From contig NC_037255.1 of NCBI RefSeq assembly GCF_000002425.4, positions 4,136,005-4,200,004 on the forward strand: a DNA stretch of 64,000 nt, read 5' to 3'. How positions within the stretch are numbered: the first letter of the stretch is position 1; each line of letters begins with the position of its first letter. This DNA is from Physcomitrium patens. Lineage: Eukaryota; Streptophyta; Bryopsida; Funariales; Funariaceae. The translations under genes were made by a program, and so were the position numbers. Positions 38,470 to 49,866 of the stretch are shown here, piece after piece. Below the pieces are notes generated by a model. It saw only the letters and a program-made list of their open reading frames with translations. It was not told the DNA's origin and made no database searches.

Positions 38470-40105
38470 CTATTATATATTTAATTAAGCAACATTCATA
38501 ATATCTGGTTGTTTTCAAATCTGTACAAGTCAGCGCTCTTGCGGCAATTGCTTCTACATATAGATTGATCAAAACTTTTGATTTCTTTTGTAATTGCGAG
38601 CTTAGTTATAAGATAGCTTCATTAATTTAGCCAATTTAAAAGAAATTACAAAAGAAATAAAAAGAATTCCTAATTTAATTTTAAATAAAAATAAAAAAGA
38701 AAACTTAAAAAAACATAAAAAATAACTTTTTAAAGAAATAACAATAATTTTAAAGATATATTAGAAATAAAAAACTTAAAAGAAAAAATAAAGAATCTTA
38801 AAAAATATTAAAAATAGAAATATTAAAAAAATTCTAATCAAATTTTAATTTAATTTTAATTGAACCCTAATGAATTTAATCAAATCCTATATCAAATCCT
38901 AATTAAAATCCTAATTAAAATCCTAATGAATCTTAACCAAATCTTAGGTCAAATTCTAATAAAATCCTAAACCCTAGATCAATTCTAAAATCATACATCT
39001 TAATCAAATCTTAGATTCTAAACCAATCGTAATCAATTTTTAATCAATTCTTAAATCTTAAACAAAGCTTAATAATCCTATAGAAAATTAAAATTTCAAT
39101 AACTAATGATTGAACTATTGATTTTGACTCAAAATTTACACACCTTGCAAAAACTAAGTAAGCAAGAAGCACAAATGTTTTTGAAGAAGATCACACATAC
39201 CAATAGTAAGCAAAGCTTCCAAAATCTCTTGGTTGTTGGCTCTCTTCCTTCTCCAATTTGAATGTTGATCTTTCAACACTTATTTCTCTTTGTTGAATTG
39301 TTCAATTATTCCAAAATTTGTGTTGTGTGTAGATATTCAAGTCTTAATTTCTTTCACCAAATTTTGTACAATCCAATAGGTAAATATTGCTAGACCTTGG
39401 AATCACTCATTAATCCTAAATCTCAAATTTTTAAGACCAAAATCCACAAAAATCCTTATATACTTCAATCTAATTGCTAAATTTACCTAAATATTTTCAT
39501 ATATATCTACAACAAGCACAACAATAAAATTTCTAATTTTAATTCATATATATGCTACAAAATTTAAGAAATCCTTAAATTCATAAATATATTTTTAATT
39601 TTCAAAATCTAAATCTACCAAGTTCATTATTAACTTTGAAATTCCTTCAAAATCTTAATATCAATCCAAATTATATAAAATTAATATTTAAAAATCTTTT
39701 TTTAAGTCTTCTCTCAAATTCTACTTTTTTAATTTGCCAAAGAATCCTAATATTGTTGTAGGTATGCAATTTTGTACTATGGGATCTGATTTTGATCGAA
39801 GTTAAAAATTGGTCCTCTCCAAATATCAATTTTTGATAATTTGACGTAATTTTTGCATTGATCTATTATAAACTTTCTTCTAAACATTTCTATAGTAATT
39901 TCTTATTTTATTTACTTTGATTTGGCTTATTTATGCATCTACAAAATAAATAGAAGTTCCTTCTATAAAAGTAACATTAAGACTAAACTTTTTATTACCT
40001 TTCTATCATTTGTTTTTATTTTTTTATTATATTTTTTTACTAGACTCTTCTATAATAACATCCATATTTTTATTTTTTACTATATAATTATATTACTACA
40101 CAACA
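38470..40105 (-). mobile_element. repeat X, copy X5
   Basis: Reverse-complement match to X3 and X4. The segment 39,760-39,900 mirrors 57,340-57,450 in X4, and the series of AAATCCTAA-like words at 38,880-39,070 mirrors the AGGATTTGATTAAG-like words of X3. The right end reads ACTACACAACA, so on the minus strand it starts TGTTGTG, like X3. The left edge is approximate. It has no ORF. Confidence 0.65.
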
Positions 40106-40340
40106 ATAATAATCATACATTGAGGTAGTCTATAATGCAACACATTATATTTGTGACATATTTTAATATTTTTTTTTCTTAAAAGTAGTTGATAGGTCAT
40201 CTTAGCCATCAATAGTGTCTCATATCAAGGTATAAAGACCACCCTAATATTCATTCATTGTTGAGGCCTTTATAACTTTCTTCAAATAAAATATTTAAAA
40301 TATAATTAGAAGTGGTTTTTACCTTCAATAATATTATATT
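40106..40340 (-). pseudogene. gypsy 3' internal fragment, minus orientation
   Basis: Matches the copy A stretch at about 610-830 base for base over long runs (for example AGTAGTTGATAGGTCATCTTAGCC against 673-700). This is the region after the chromodomain. It abuts a plus-strand LTR, so two gypsy pieces of opposite orientation meet here. Confidence 0.65.
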
Positions 40341-40855
40341 ATGAAAAAATATAATTATCCAAATAAAAAATTTTAAGTAGATTTGATAATATCTTATGGT
40401 GAAGCTTTTTAGAAGCTTCATAGATGTATATTTGATTTTAGATGTATTTGTAGTTGTTTGGTAGGTTAAAAACTTAGCCAATAAGTAAGCCATGTATTGC
40501 ATGTGATAGTAGCTTGTGGTATAAAATAACCATGTAGAATACATATAGGAAACTTATTTTGCAAGTTAAACACATATCTTGCAAGTTAGATATATATTGA
40601 AGGTCCTATAGAATGTCGCCATGTAGCTTCTAATTAAATAGTATATATAGAAGTAAGAGTGAAGCCTTTTCCATTCTTGTAAATATATTTTTTATTTTTA
40701 ATTTAATTTTAAGAGTCTCTATTCTTATTTTTTTTTAAGAATAGCTATTTTTTTCTAATATTATAATATTTTTAATAAATATATACTCTTTTTGAGTGAC
40801 AAAAGAATATTTTTAAGGTTTTATTGTTATGATTCATGTCTTTGAAAATTTTACA
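40341..40855 (+). repeat. LTR1 of the gypsy array
   Basis: Aligns with the LTRs at 53,846 and 58,614 through shared words such as GAAGCTTTTTAGAAGCTTCA and CCTATAGAATGTCGCC. It ends TTACA at 40,851-40,855, where the others end TGACA. Confidence 0.75.
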
Positions 40856-40895
40856 AAAGTACTAACTCATTATTCTTGTTTTATTTTATTATGTT

Positions 40896-42330
40896 ATGAA
40901 TACTATATTTAATAGAAGCAAGAATAAATTTGAAATTATTACAAATCTTTATAAATTTTTTAATACTTTTAGGATAGGAATTTCATATATTTCTAACATT
41001 AACTATAGAAGTAGTATTTCTACACCAATTAAAGAAGTCAATAATAAAGTTCAAAGTCTACATCAAGACATTATACAATTGAATAAAGTAAGTAGATGAA
41101 ATTTATAATTAAATCTAAGAAGCCTTGCTACTATAAGTTTGAGGGAAGAAAGATAAGTATATTAGAGAAGTTTGATGAAACAAGATCAAAATTTTGAAGA
41201 TTTATACAACAAGTGAAGCTCTATCAAATGGATTTTTTATAATATTCTAATAGATTTATTCAATTTGTATTCATAGATATACTTCAATTTAAAAGTGCTC
41301 TCTCTTAAATTATATCTTTGATAAAAAAAAAAATTTAAGACTATTATATGATTTGAATTTTTACTTAGAAGTATTTATAATTACATCAAAAAAAAGTGAT
41401 AAAAAAGTAACATAGACTAAACTTATATTTTTACAACAAGAATTATATTTAGCCACCATATATGCTATTAAATTCCAAAACCTTGTTTGTAATGTAGATT
41501 GAAATGATAAAGCCCTAATCAATGAATTTCAATATGGATTAAAAGATAATATCAAAGATTTATTGTTAATAATGCTAAGAGTAGATTCATTGAAGTAATT
41601 TATTGCTTGAGCTATTACATGTAACAATCAACTCTTTAAAAGATGCTAAGAATATAGATTTAATTAGAAAAGTACAAATTAAGTTATGGCAATAATTTCT
41701 AAGTTTTTAGAGAATTATTCATCAAGATTGGAACCTATAAAAATTAACATGGTATGTTTCAAATCTTTTACTAAGCAAAAAAAGACTCAACATTGTCAAG
41801 AAAGTTTGTTCTTATATTATAGGAAATTTAAGCATATTTCTTAATATTTTCCAAAAGATTAATATAATTACAAAATGAGGTGTATAGTTGCCAAAGAGGA
41901 AAACTTGTCTAAAAATGATTTTTTTCAGCTATAATTTAACCATGAGGTCAAAATCTTTCTGTAGCATCTAAGAAAGATTTTATTTTTTTTATTAAATCTC
42001 TCACCTTGTTTTACAGTAGATGTTTTTTTAGGATCATAAAATCACAAAGTCTTGGACTTATTAGTTTTAAAAACCTCAAATTATTTTATATTTGAAGATT
42101 TTGTCAAAAAATAAAAAATATCCTTAATTAAGAAAATTAAACTTATGTATGTAGAAGTAATAGATAATCATTTTTTATCTTCTAAAAATATTATTTATAA
42201 ATTTTTTTCTTTAAATATAGAAAATTATGGTCAAAATAAATTAATAATATTCAATGTGATTAGATATATTTTCAATCTAATTATTTTAGGATTATTGTGC
42301 TAAAAAAGTATAATTTTTAAATAGATTAGA
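40896..42330 (+). pseudogene. gag-protease remnant of copy C1
   Basis: A 67-codon open stretch at the start (40,896-41,099) corresponds to the gag N-terminus also seen at 44,390-44,690. Further on, EKFDETRSKF-like and NMD-K-I-SKIYC-like segments follow the gag core order. A zinc-knuckle relic lies near 41,800-41,860 with its His kept and some Cys lost. The protease region (about 41,990-42,120) is only recognisable by comparison. Stops are frequent. Confidence 0.6.
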
Positions 42331-42377
42331 TTTCTTGTAACTTTTCTTATAATTTGAAGTTTTTCTTGTAACTTTTA

Positions 42378-44128
42378 ATTTGATATCTTTTAGACACGAT
42401 TTTGACTTTATACATGTTTTTACTTAACTTATAGGTTAGAAACTTAGTCAATAAGTTAACCACATGTTACATGTTGTCGTGATGTAATATAACTATAGAG
42501 TAAAATTATAATCAAAATTGAATTTCTAATTAATATCTAATTATCTTAGTTCAATTATAATTTGAGGTATCTAAACATGGCTTTTATAAAAGCCTTTAAG
42601 GTTATTTTTTTATCTTAATAGTTAGTAGATTGAAGGTTAGTTAGTAATTTTACCTTCTAAGTTGTAGAGACTCTTCTACTACCTTAGAAAGACCATAAAT
42701 TGATAAAATCAAGTTAGAAGAGGTAAATAATTAGTATAGTTGGTACTAAGGTTAAGTTGAGAGTAGGATTGGGCTTAAAAATCCTTAGGATAGGTTAGAT
42801 TGATATCCGGAGGTCAACCGTTTGTGAGACAGGGTTAAAATCAGATCTTTGGCCACTAAAATGACGACGTAGAGCAAAATAGGGATTCATTTGAAGATTG
42901 GAGGGTAGGATTTCAGAGCTAGCTTGAAGTTCTTTTCAAAGGCATAAGGATTTTTTTTGGAAGATTTTTGACGACTTAGAATTTTTTTTTCAAAGTCAAG
43001 GTTTATATTGGTGATTTGGATTTTATATAATATAATTAAGACTAGCAATTTTGGCCAGTTCGTGCAATTGGTATAACATCTATAGTTAAAAATTTGATAT
43101 TATTTGAATTATTAGGTGTGCTAAGTGTATACAAAATACTTGTGATAATCTAATAGTGTGGTTTAGAGATATCTGATTTTTAGCACAAGAGGGTTTTGAA
43201 AGTTGGTAGTTTGAGGTTGGATAAGGTTTCTATGATATCTAGAGATCTACTAATCAAATCAAGGTGAAATTTGGCATGGTATTGAAAGACTTGAAGATCA
43301 AGATGCACACCAATTTTGAGTCAAAGTTAAAAATTAAGAAGGGAGAAATCATTGCTGGGATTTCTACTTCACTTTTCAAGTTAGTGGCCAAGTGACATCA
43401 TTGCAATTTTTGGAGGTTTTCTCACAATTTGTAAGTTGGATTGGACTAAAAATTCTTGAGCATATAGAAGACTTATATTGACAATTGCATGCATAATTTT
43501 ACATCAAGTGGATGGTAAGATTGGATGTTATAGCTTGTTAAAGCTCATTGATTAGGATTGGGGCTAATAAGAAAAATCTAAATTACTTAAATATGAAAGT
43601 AATAAGGTAATTGGGATTTATGTATGGTTATGGCTACTAAGAAGAGTGTTTTTAGCACTTTTGAATTGAAATTCAGATTATATTCTTTTCATATGGATGA
43701 AACCTATTAGGATTTTTTGGATACTTGTGAAATACATCCTCATCTTCCACAAATAGGTGATGAGTGCATTTTTGAGCAAGACCACACGTAATATGATAAC
43801 GTATTGGTAGCTTATAGAATAAGCTAATTATATGGTGTACATATAGAAAATTTTCCTTGTAAGTTAAGACATATTTTTAGCAAAATTAACACGTATTAAA
43901 GGTTCTATAGAACATTGCCACGTAGTTCTTAATTAGTCTTTTTTATTCTTGTCAATGCTTTTTCAGTCCTTACTATTATTTCAAGACTTTTTAATCTTCA
44001 AGTCTTTAGTAATAGCCATTTTAGTTTCATATTATATCATATTTGAGTGGTTATTTAATATTTTTGAGTGACTCAAGAGTATTTTGATCTTTTAGTTCTT
44101 TAAGATTTATATGCTTAATAATTTGACA
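42378..44128 (+). repeat. LTR2, interrupted by repeat X1
   Basis: Left piece 42,378-42,479 and right piece 43,799-44,128. The junction joins CACATGTTACATGTTG to GTATTGGTAGC, as in the uninterrupted LTR at 58,794-58,818. The LTR lacks its first 60 or so bases and ends TTGACA. Confidence 0.7.
42480..43798 (+). mobile_element. repeat X, copy X1
   Basis: 1.3 kb, starting TGATGTAATATAAC and ending near ACGTAATATGATA. Aligns along its length with X2. It keeps more CpG than the other copies (42,780-42,900), so it may be younger. No ORF of note. Confidence 0.7.
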
Positions 44129-44349
44129 AAAGTCCTAATTTATTGTTTTTATTTTGTTTTAAAAGTGAGTAGATTATTCCACTTCTATTATTATATTTTG
44201 AAGATTTTGAATTATCTATCTTTAAATGAATATTTAATTTTTTAATATTATAATTTAAAAAAAAATCATATTTCTTTATAAAAATTTTCATTTGATATTA
44301 AAAGTTGCAGATTATCTTCTTTTAATTTTACTTATAGATTTACTAAGTT

Positions 44350-45407
44350 ATTTGAAATAGAAGAAAAAATCATAGATATTATACTTAACAGAAGTGAGAT
44401 TAGATTTGAAACTATTGTAGATCTTTACAAACTTATCAATACTCTTAAGGTAGAAATTTTACGCATCACCAATGCCAACTATAGAAGCACTATTCCTACA
44501 CCTATGGAAAAAGCCCAAAGTCTATACAAAGAAGTTGTGCACTTGAGAGAAACAAGTAGATTAGCTTCACATCCAAATTCAAAAAATCTTGATCTACAAA
44601 TAGAAGAGAGGCAAGAATTAATATCCTTAAGAAGTATGATGGAACAAGATCCAAATTTTGAGGATTTTTGCAACAAATTAAGCTCTATTTAAGGTTGCAA
44701 CTTTTTCAATACCTTCATGGATTTATTCAAGTTGGATTCATAAGTGCACTTTTTTTTAGAAGTGCTCTCTTTTAATTTAAACTTTTTATAGAAAAGAATT
44801 CATGACTCTTTTATGATTTGAATTCATTCTTAGAAAATTTTACAATTACATTTGGAGAAAGTGATCAAGAAAGAGTAGTAGACATCAAACTCCTATCTTT
44901 ATAATAAAGATCATTATTAGCAATTACACATGCTACTAAATTCTAAAATCTTGCTTATAATGTGGATTGAAATCAAAAAGCCCTTATCAATCAATTTTGA
45001 TATGGATTGAAGGATAAAATTAAAGCTTTATTATTAGCAATATCAAAAGAAATTTTTTTGAAACTATTTATTAGTGAAGCTATTGTATAAAACAATTGAC
45101 TATTTGAAAGGTATCAAGTATAAAGATTTAGTTGAAAAAGAATAAATTATGTAATGATGGTAACTTTTAAGCTTTTAAAAACTCATTTATCAAGGTCAAA
45201 ACTTATGAAAATTTAGACAATATATTTTAAATCTTTTATTAAGCAAAAATAGACTTAATATTATTAAAAAGGTTTATGCTTATACTATAGAGAAGATAAG
45301 TACACTGCTCAACATTGTCAATAGAAGAAACACAATTAAAAAATATGGTTGCTAAAAAAGAAAATATATCTAAAAATAAGTTTTTTCAGTTATAATAGGG
45401 ACCATTG
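44350..45407 (+). pseudogene. gag remnant of copy C2
   Basis: A 62-codon open piece (44,504-44,692) encodes a charged helical stretch (KEVVHLRETSRLAS, then EERQELISLRSMMEQD) at the same place as the gag N-terminal segment of copy C1. Downstream fragments such as NKYLSI- and RYGLKD-like words follow the family gag core order. Interrupted by stops; the end is cut by X2. Confidence 0.6.
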
Positions 45408-45429
45408 TGATGTTATAACACAACTATAT

Positions 45430-45765
45430 TATTGAAGAATAAGCACTTTGAAGTCACAACACTTAGCATCAACAAGGTTGCACACAAAAAGGAGTATGGA
45501 GTAAGATAAATTTTATTTCATACACTTATTACTTATAGGTGGTTGTTGCCAACCAACGAGGCAACTTCCATCGATGTTACATCTATTTCTACTTCATTCA
45601 ACCAAATCATAGGTTCTTTCTTAACTTAATTTCCACCTACAAATCCTAGCCACCACCTACAAATCCTAGAAGCCACTATAGTAACTTCTTTATACTCTTT
45701 GCTATTTTTTGACTACTAACAACTTATCTAAGGTAATACATTTTACTAAGTGATTTACTTCAACA
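45430..45765 (-). repeat. 3' LTR of the copia element
   Basis: Aligns with 49,551-49,866. Starts TGTTGAAGTAAATCAC on the minus strand. Differs by scattered substitutions and by an extra copy of CCACCTACAAATCCTAG, a short tandem duplication. Confidence 0.9.
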
Positions 45766-45783
45766 CTCCTACTTTGCTATTGG

Positions 45784-46431
45784 TCAAAGGGCTTTCAATC
45801 CTAATGTCTTTGTCAACATGTGGTGTCTATCCTTTACTAATGCCTTTGTCAATAAATCAGCAAGCATGTCTTTCATTGTACAATACTTCATATCAATCAC
45901 TCCTATTTCAATCTTTTCTCTTATGAAGTGATTTTGAATGTCAATATATTTTGTCCTTGAATAATGCTTGGAATTCTTTGCAAATGCAAGACATCTTTGA
46001 TTATCACACTCCATTAGAGTTGCTTCTATTTGCACATCTCCAATGTCATTCAAAAGTTGTCTTAACCATATTGCCTCCATTGCACCATGGCTTGCTGCCA
46101 TGTACTCCGCTTCCATTGTTGACCTTGCAATTGTTGTTTGTCTCTTGCAATTCCACGATATTGCTCCCATTCCAACAAAGAACACATACCATGTTATTGA
46201 TCTTCTATCATTTGCATCTTCAGTCCATTTCACATTACAATAACCATGTAAAGTAATGTTATCACATCCAAGGCTCAATTTGAAGTTCAAAGTACCTTTT
46301 AAGTACATCATAATCCTTTTGATGGTTGCCCAATGGATTGGTCCAACCTTTGACATGTATTGGCTCATAACACTCACTGTATATGCAAGATCCATCCTTG
46401 TGCCAACCATTGCATACATTAGTGAACCCAT
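45784..46431 (-). pseudogene. copia reverse transcriptase C-terminus and RNase H
   Basis: 215 open codons with the usual end of copia pol: a GSLMYAMVGTRMDLAY start, YLKGT, a Gly-Tyr-x-x-x-x-Trp segment in place of the usual GYSDADWA, KRQTTIARSTMEAEYMA with the catalytic Glu, an IWLRQLL helix, CDNQ, and HIDIRYHFIRE-like HYSRTKYIDI and HFIREKIE. The first RNase H Asp positions are partly lost (CNVKW replaces the Asp-Ala-Asp stretch), so activity is doubtful. It runs almost to the 3' LTR, leaving only about 18 bp for the polypurine tract. Confidence 0.85.
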
Positions 46432-46452
46432 TGCTGTCTTGTATGGAATTCC

Positions 46453-46968
46453 TTACATTTCACCTTCAACTTCAGTAAATTCTTCATCCGTGAGCTTCAT
46501 CAACTTCAAATTGGCCTCCAAAGGTGTTCTAATAGGCTTATACTCGTCTATATTGAATTGTTTCAACACCTCTTCAATATACTTGCTTTGACTCATTGTA
46601 ATGGTCTTTTTAGCACGATCTCTTATAAACTCCACTTCTAAACAATAGTGAAGCTCTTCCAAATTACTAATCTTATACTCTCTTTCTAACTTTGCCTTCA
46701 ACCAATCTATCATCTTCATAGTATTCATTAAGATAATTAGATCATCAACATATAAGATAACAATCAATATGAACTCATTTGATTGCATCACATACAAGTA
46801 ATGATCAACCTCACTCTTTACAAATCCTTCAGTTACAAAGAATGTATCAATGCATTGATACCATGCCCTTGGAGATTGCTTTAGTCTATACAAAGATTTC
46901 TTCAACTTACAAACAAGTTGTACCTTCATAATATCCAACAAATACACATTTTGTACTCTTTGCATCAA
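46453..46968 (-). pseudogene. copia reverse transcriptase, N-terminus missing
   Basis: 171 open codons. After about 17 residues that derive from the integrase C-terminal region, the frame enters LVCKLKKSLYRLKQSPRAWY and continues through the catalytic YVDD loop (in LYVDDLIIL), which is intact, to the SKYIEEVLKQF and TPLEAN segments. Roughly the first third of the reverse transcriptase is absent. A stop and frame change separate it from RNase H at about 46,440. Confidence 0.85.
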
Positions 46969-47730
46969 GTTTGGACCTCATGCAATTTGATACCTTTGCA
47001 AAAGTAATGCATCCAAAGATCTTCATATATGAAACATAAGGTTTCTTGCCACTCCAAGCTTCTTATGGAGTCATTGATGTGAGTGCAATTGTAGGGCATC
47101 TATTCCTTGTATACATTGAAGTAACCATGGCTTCAATCCAATACTCATGTCCAACGTGTTGTGTATGAAGCATACTCCTTGCCATCTCCGCAATGGTACA
47201 ATTTGCTCTTTCAGCAACTCTATTTTGTTGTAGGGTGTAATGAGTAGAGGTTTTTCTTGCAACATCTTGAATCTTCAAGAATTCACCAAAATACTTTGAC
47301 ATGTATTCACCTCCATTGTCTGTATGCAATACTTTGATCTTGCACTCATATTATTTCTGTACAAGAGTTTTAAACTCCTTAAACCTCGAAAAGCTTTCAC
47401 TCTCAGCTTTAATGGTATAAATCCATAATTTTCTTGAAAAATCATCAATGAATGTGACTAAGTACCTTGCTCCTCTAATTGATGGTATCTTCATTGGTCC
47501 ACAAACATTAGAATGCACAATCTCCAATAATTTGGTTGCATGTGTTGAAACTCCATTTGAAAATGAACTCCTTTGTTATTTGCCTTGTATACAACCTTCA
47601 CAAGAAAGTATCATAGTATTGTGGCTGAAATGACCAAGATCCAAGCCACTTACCATGGATTGAAGCTCTTTCATGCATTTGGCATTCAAATGACCAAGTC
47701 ATTGATGCCAATTTTTAAACTTGTCTTGGT
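46969..47730 (-). pseudogene. copia integrase
   Basis: Read in pieces. The HHCC zinc-binding part is near 47,570-47,720 (LGHLNAKCMKEL, then GHFSH and a CEGC-type pair). The catalytic core follows, with TDNGGEYMSKYF (47,063-47,329 open frame) and AERANCTIAEMARSML. The usual QQNG is QQNR. Stops break the core into at least three frames. The region ends in VFVGYYEG (about 46,930), where it is fused to reverse transcriptase by a deletion. Confidence 0.8.
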
Positions 47731-47731
47731 C

Positions 47732-48169
47732 TTATAGAAAATCAGCAAATGCAGCCACTTCAATTCCATTCACCTTCTTACAATTGATGAAGTAGAGATT
47801 TCCATCTCTAAGGCCTTTGGCAACATGTTGTCCATCTATTATCTTCACAAAACATGCATTCATGTCAAATTGAAACTTATAACCATGTGATATAAGTTTA
47901 CTCACCAAAAGAAGGTTCTTTTTCATCTTTGGCACATGTAAGACTTCCTTCAATCTGATCCTCTTGATTTGGTCCTTCACAAAAATCTTCACAATAATTG
48001 AACCAATTCCAATGGCTTGTACCATATTATTGTCTCCCAACCAAACTTTGGTTATTGGAATTTTTTCATAAATGTCAAATGAATACTTATATGGTGTCAT
48101 GTGCTTAGTAACACTTGAATCTATAATCCACTTAGACATCGCAGCCATAGAGCCTTTTTCACTTGCCAT
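47732..48169 (-). pseudogene. copia protease and gag-pre-integrase domain
   Basis: 145 open codons. The aspartic protease active site is WIIDSSVTKHMTP, where the usual Gly after Asp-Ser is Ser, a G to A type change likely to impair activity. The flap-side segment (VLHVPKMKKNLLLVSKL) and the short gag-pre-integrase domain (LYFINCKK) follow normally. Confidence 0.85.
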
Positions 48170-48366
48170 GAAAGTATAGTCATCTTCACCAAAGTCATCA
48201 CAAGTATTGTTTACATTTTTTCTATCTCATTTCTTGGCTTTGTAGTAATTTCTAGTAAAGTGACTTGGTTTTTTTATAAATATAGTAATTTCTCATGTTG
48301 CTCTTTAAACTATCACGTCGGTGAAAATAACTACCTTTGCCTTATCTTGAGAATAGAACCGACTCC

Positions 48367-48987
48367 TCACTTTGATGTTTTTTTTTTTTTTTTTTTTTTT
48401 TTTTTCCTCTTGGTGACTTCATAGGCAAGTCTTGACGTGACATAGTTCATAGTAAGCTCCTTCATGTTGATGGACTCCAATGCCATAATGAAGTAGTTGT
48501 AGGACTCAAGAAGGCTCATGAGTAATATCAACATAATTTTTCTATCATCAACTGGTGTGTCAACAACTACTAGTTGGTTTGCAAGTACTTTTATCTTATT
48601 GACATGAACCATGAGGTCATCTCCTTCTTCCATCTTTACTGTTAAGAACTTCTTTCTTATCCATAGAATGTTGGCAAGGTTTTTACTCTCATAGATGTTG
48701 CAAAGAGTCTTCCATGCTTCCACTAATCCAGTACAAGCAATTACTTGTGAAAAGTTGGCATCATCAAGATTTATTGCAATCATACCAAAAGCCTTCCTTT
48801 CACATCGTTTGTACTCCTTTTTCATATTCACATCAGCATTTTCACTTGAAAGGTCTTCACTTTCATCAACAATATCCCAAAGATCTAATGAAGCTAATAA
48901 GAGCTCTATTTTCTTCTTCCAATGGTAGAAATTGTCACCCCTAAACTTCTCAATTACTCTCAAATCCTCGCCCTCATTTGCAACCAT
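48367..48987 (-). pseudogene. copia gag (UBN2/Retrotran_gag_2 type)
   Basis: 206 open codons from an ATG. Shows FRGDNFYHWKKKIELLL near the start, the LVEAWKTLCNIYESK helix and the LLMSLLESYNYFIMALES segment, all typical of copia gag. The frame ends in a run of Lys encoded by an A-run of about 30 (T-run 48,378-48,407 on the plus strand). Slippage of this run has probably replaced the C-terminus. The zinc knuckle follows in another frame near 48,230-48,290 with Cys residues replaced by Tyr. Confidence 0.88.
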
Positions 48988-49550
48988 GTCTAAAGAAGGG
49001 GTGTATTAAAGAAAATCAAGAAAAAGAAAGAATGAACTCTCAAAATCAACAAAAAGGTGTTACTACCTTAAAAACCTAGAATGCCCTTTTAATGAGTAAA
49101 CTATTATTTACACTCTTCAATCACTCTTAACTTTACTTATAGGACTTCTCACAAGTCTGATAACCTCTTGAATAAGCTTTGCCTCTCTTTAATCACCTTT
49201 CTTCTTTCACAAAACACTTCTAACCTCACAAAGCACCTTTTATCACAATAAGTAGATTTTTTTAAAAAATTAATATATAAAAGTACAAAGTTAGAGCACC
49301 AATGATGAAACTTAGTAAGAAAACACAACACAAGTGTCTTTAAACATCAATATAAGGTATCTAAAAACCTCTAAGATTATGAATGCATTTAACATTAAGT
49401 AAGAGCATAACAACATCAATAATTAAATGTAAAAGGAGATTTAAAAGATACCAAACCCTAACATCAGCAACCATAAGATCTACTTTTAACACCAACAAAG
49501 ACTTCAAAGAACTTCAAAACTCACAATTAAAGGTGTGTGGGCTCATAACT

Positions 49551-49866
49551 TATTGAAGAACAAGCACTTTGAAGTCACAATACTTAGCATCAGCAAGGTT
49601 GAACACAAAAGGGAGTATGGAGTAAGATAACTTTTATTTCATACACTTGTTACTTATAGGTGGTGGTTGCCAACCAACAAGGCAACTTCTATTGACGTTA
49701 CATCCATTTCTACTTCATTCAACTAAATCCTAAGTTCTTTCTTAATCTAGCCGCCACCTACAAATCTTAGAAGCCATCATAGTAACTTCTTTATATTCTT
49801 TGCTGGCTTTTGACCACTAGAAACTTATATAAGATAATACCTTTTACTAAGTGATTTACTTCAACA
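49551..49866 (-). repeat. 5' LTR of the copia element
   Basis: Partner of 45,430-45,765. On the minus strand the LTR ends CTTCAATA and is followed by AGTTATGAGCCCACAC, which may include the primer-binding site, although it does not match initiator tRNA-Met well. Confidence 0.9.

Larger units (their letters stand above)
40341..42377 (+). mobile_element. gypsy copy C1: LTR1 plus gag-protease remnant
   Basis: An LTR (40,341-40,855, its first bases missing) is followed by an internal region that stops at the start of reverse transcriptase and runs directly into the next LTR (42,378). Pol beyond the protease is absent. Confidence 0.7.
45430..49866 (-). mobile_element. Ty1/copia retrotransposon, internally deleted
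   Basis: A 4.4-kb minus-strand element with LTRs at 49,551-49,866 (5') and 45,430-45,765 (3'). Domains run gag, protease, integrase, reverse transcriptase, RNase H, the copia order (integrase before reverse transcriptase). TATAT on both sides (45,425-45,429 and 49,867-49,871) is a fitting 5-bp target duplication, though chance is possible in TA-rich DNA. Long open pieces and similar LTRs make it the youngest insertion in the block. Confidence 0.9.

Noticed and set aside
46256..46591. Plus-strand ORFs across the copia element
   Set aside because: Antisense shadows of the minus-strand copia reverse transcriptase and RNase H.
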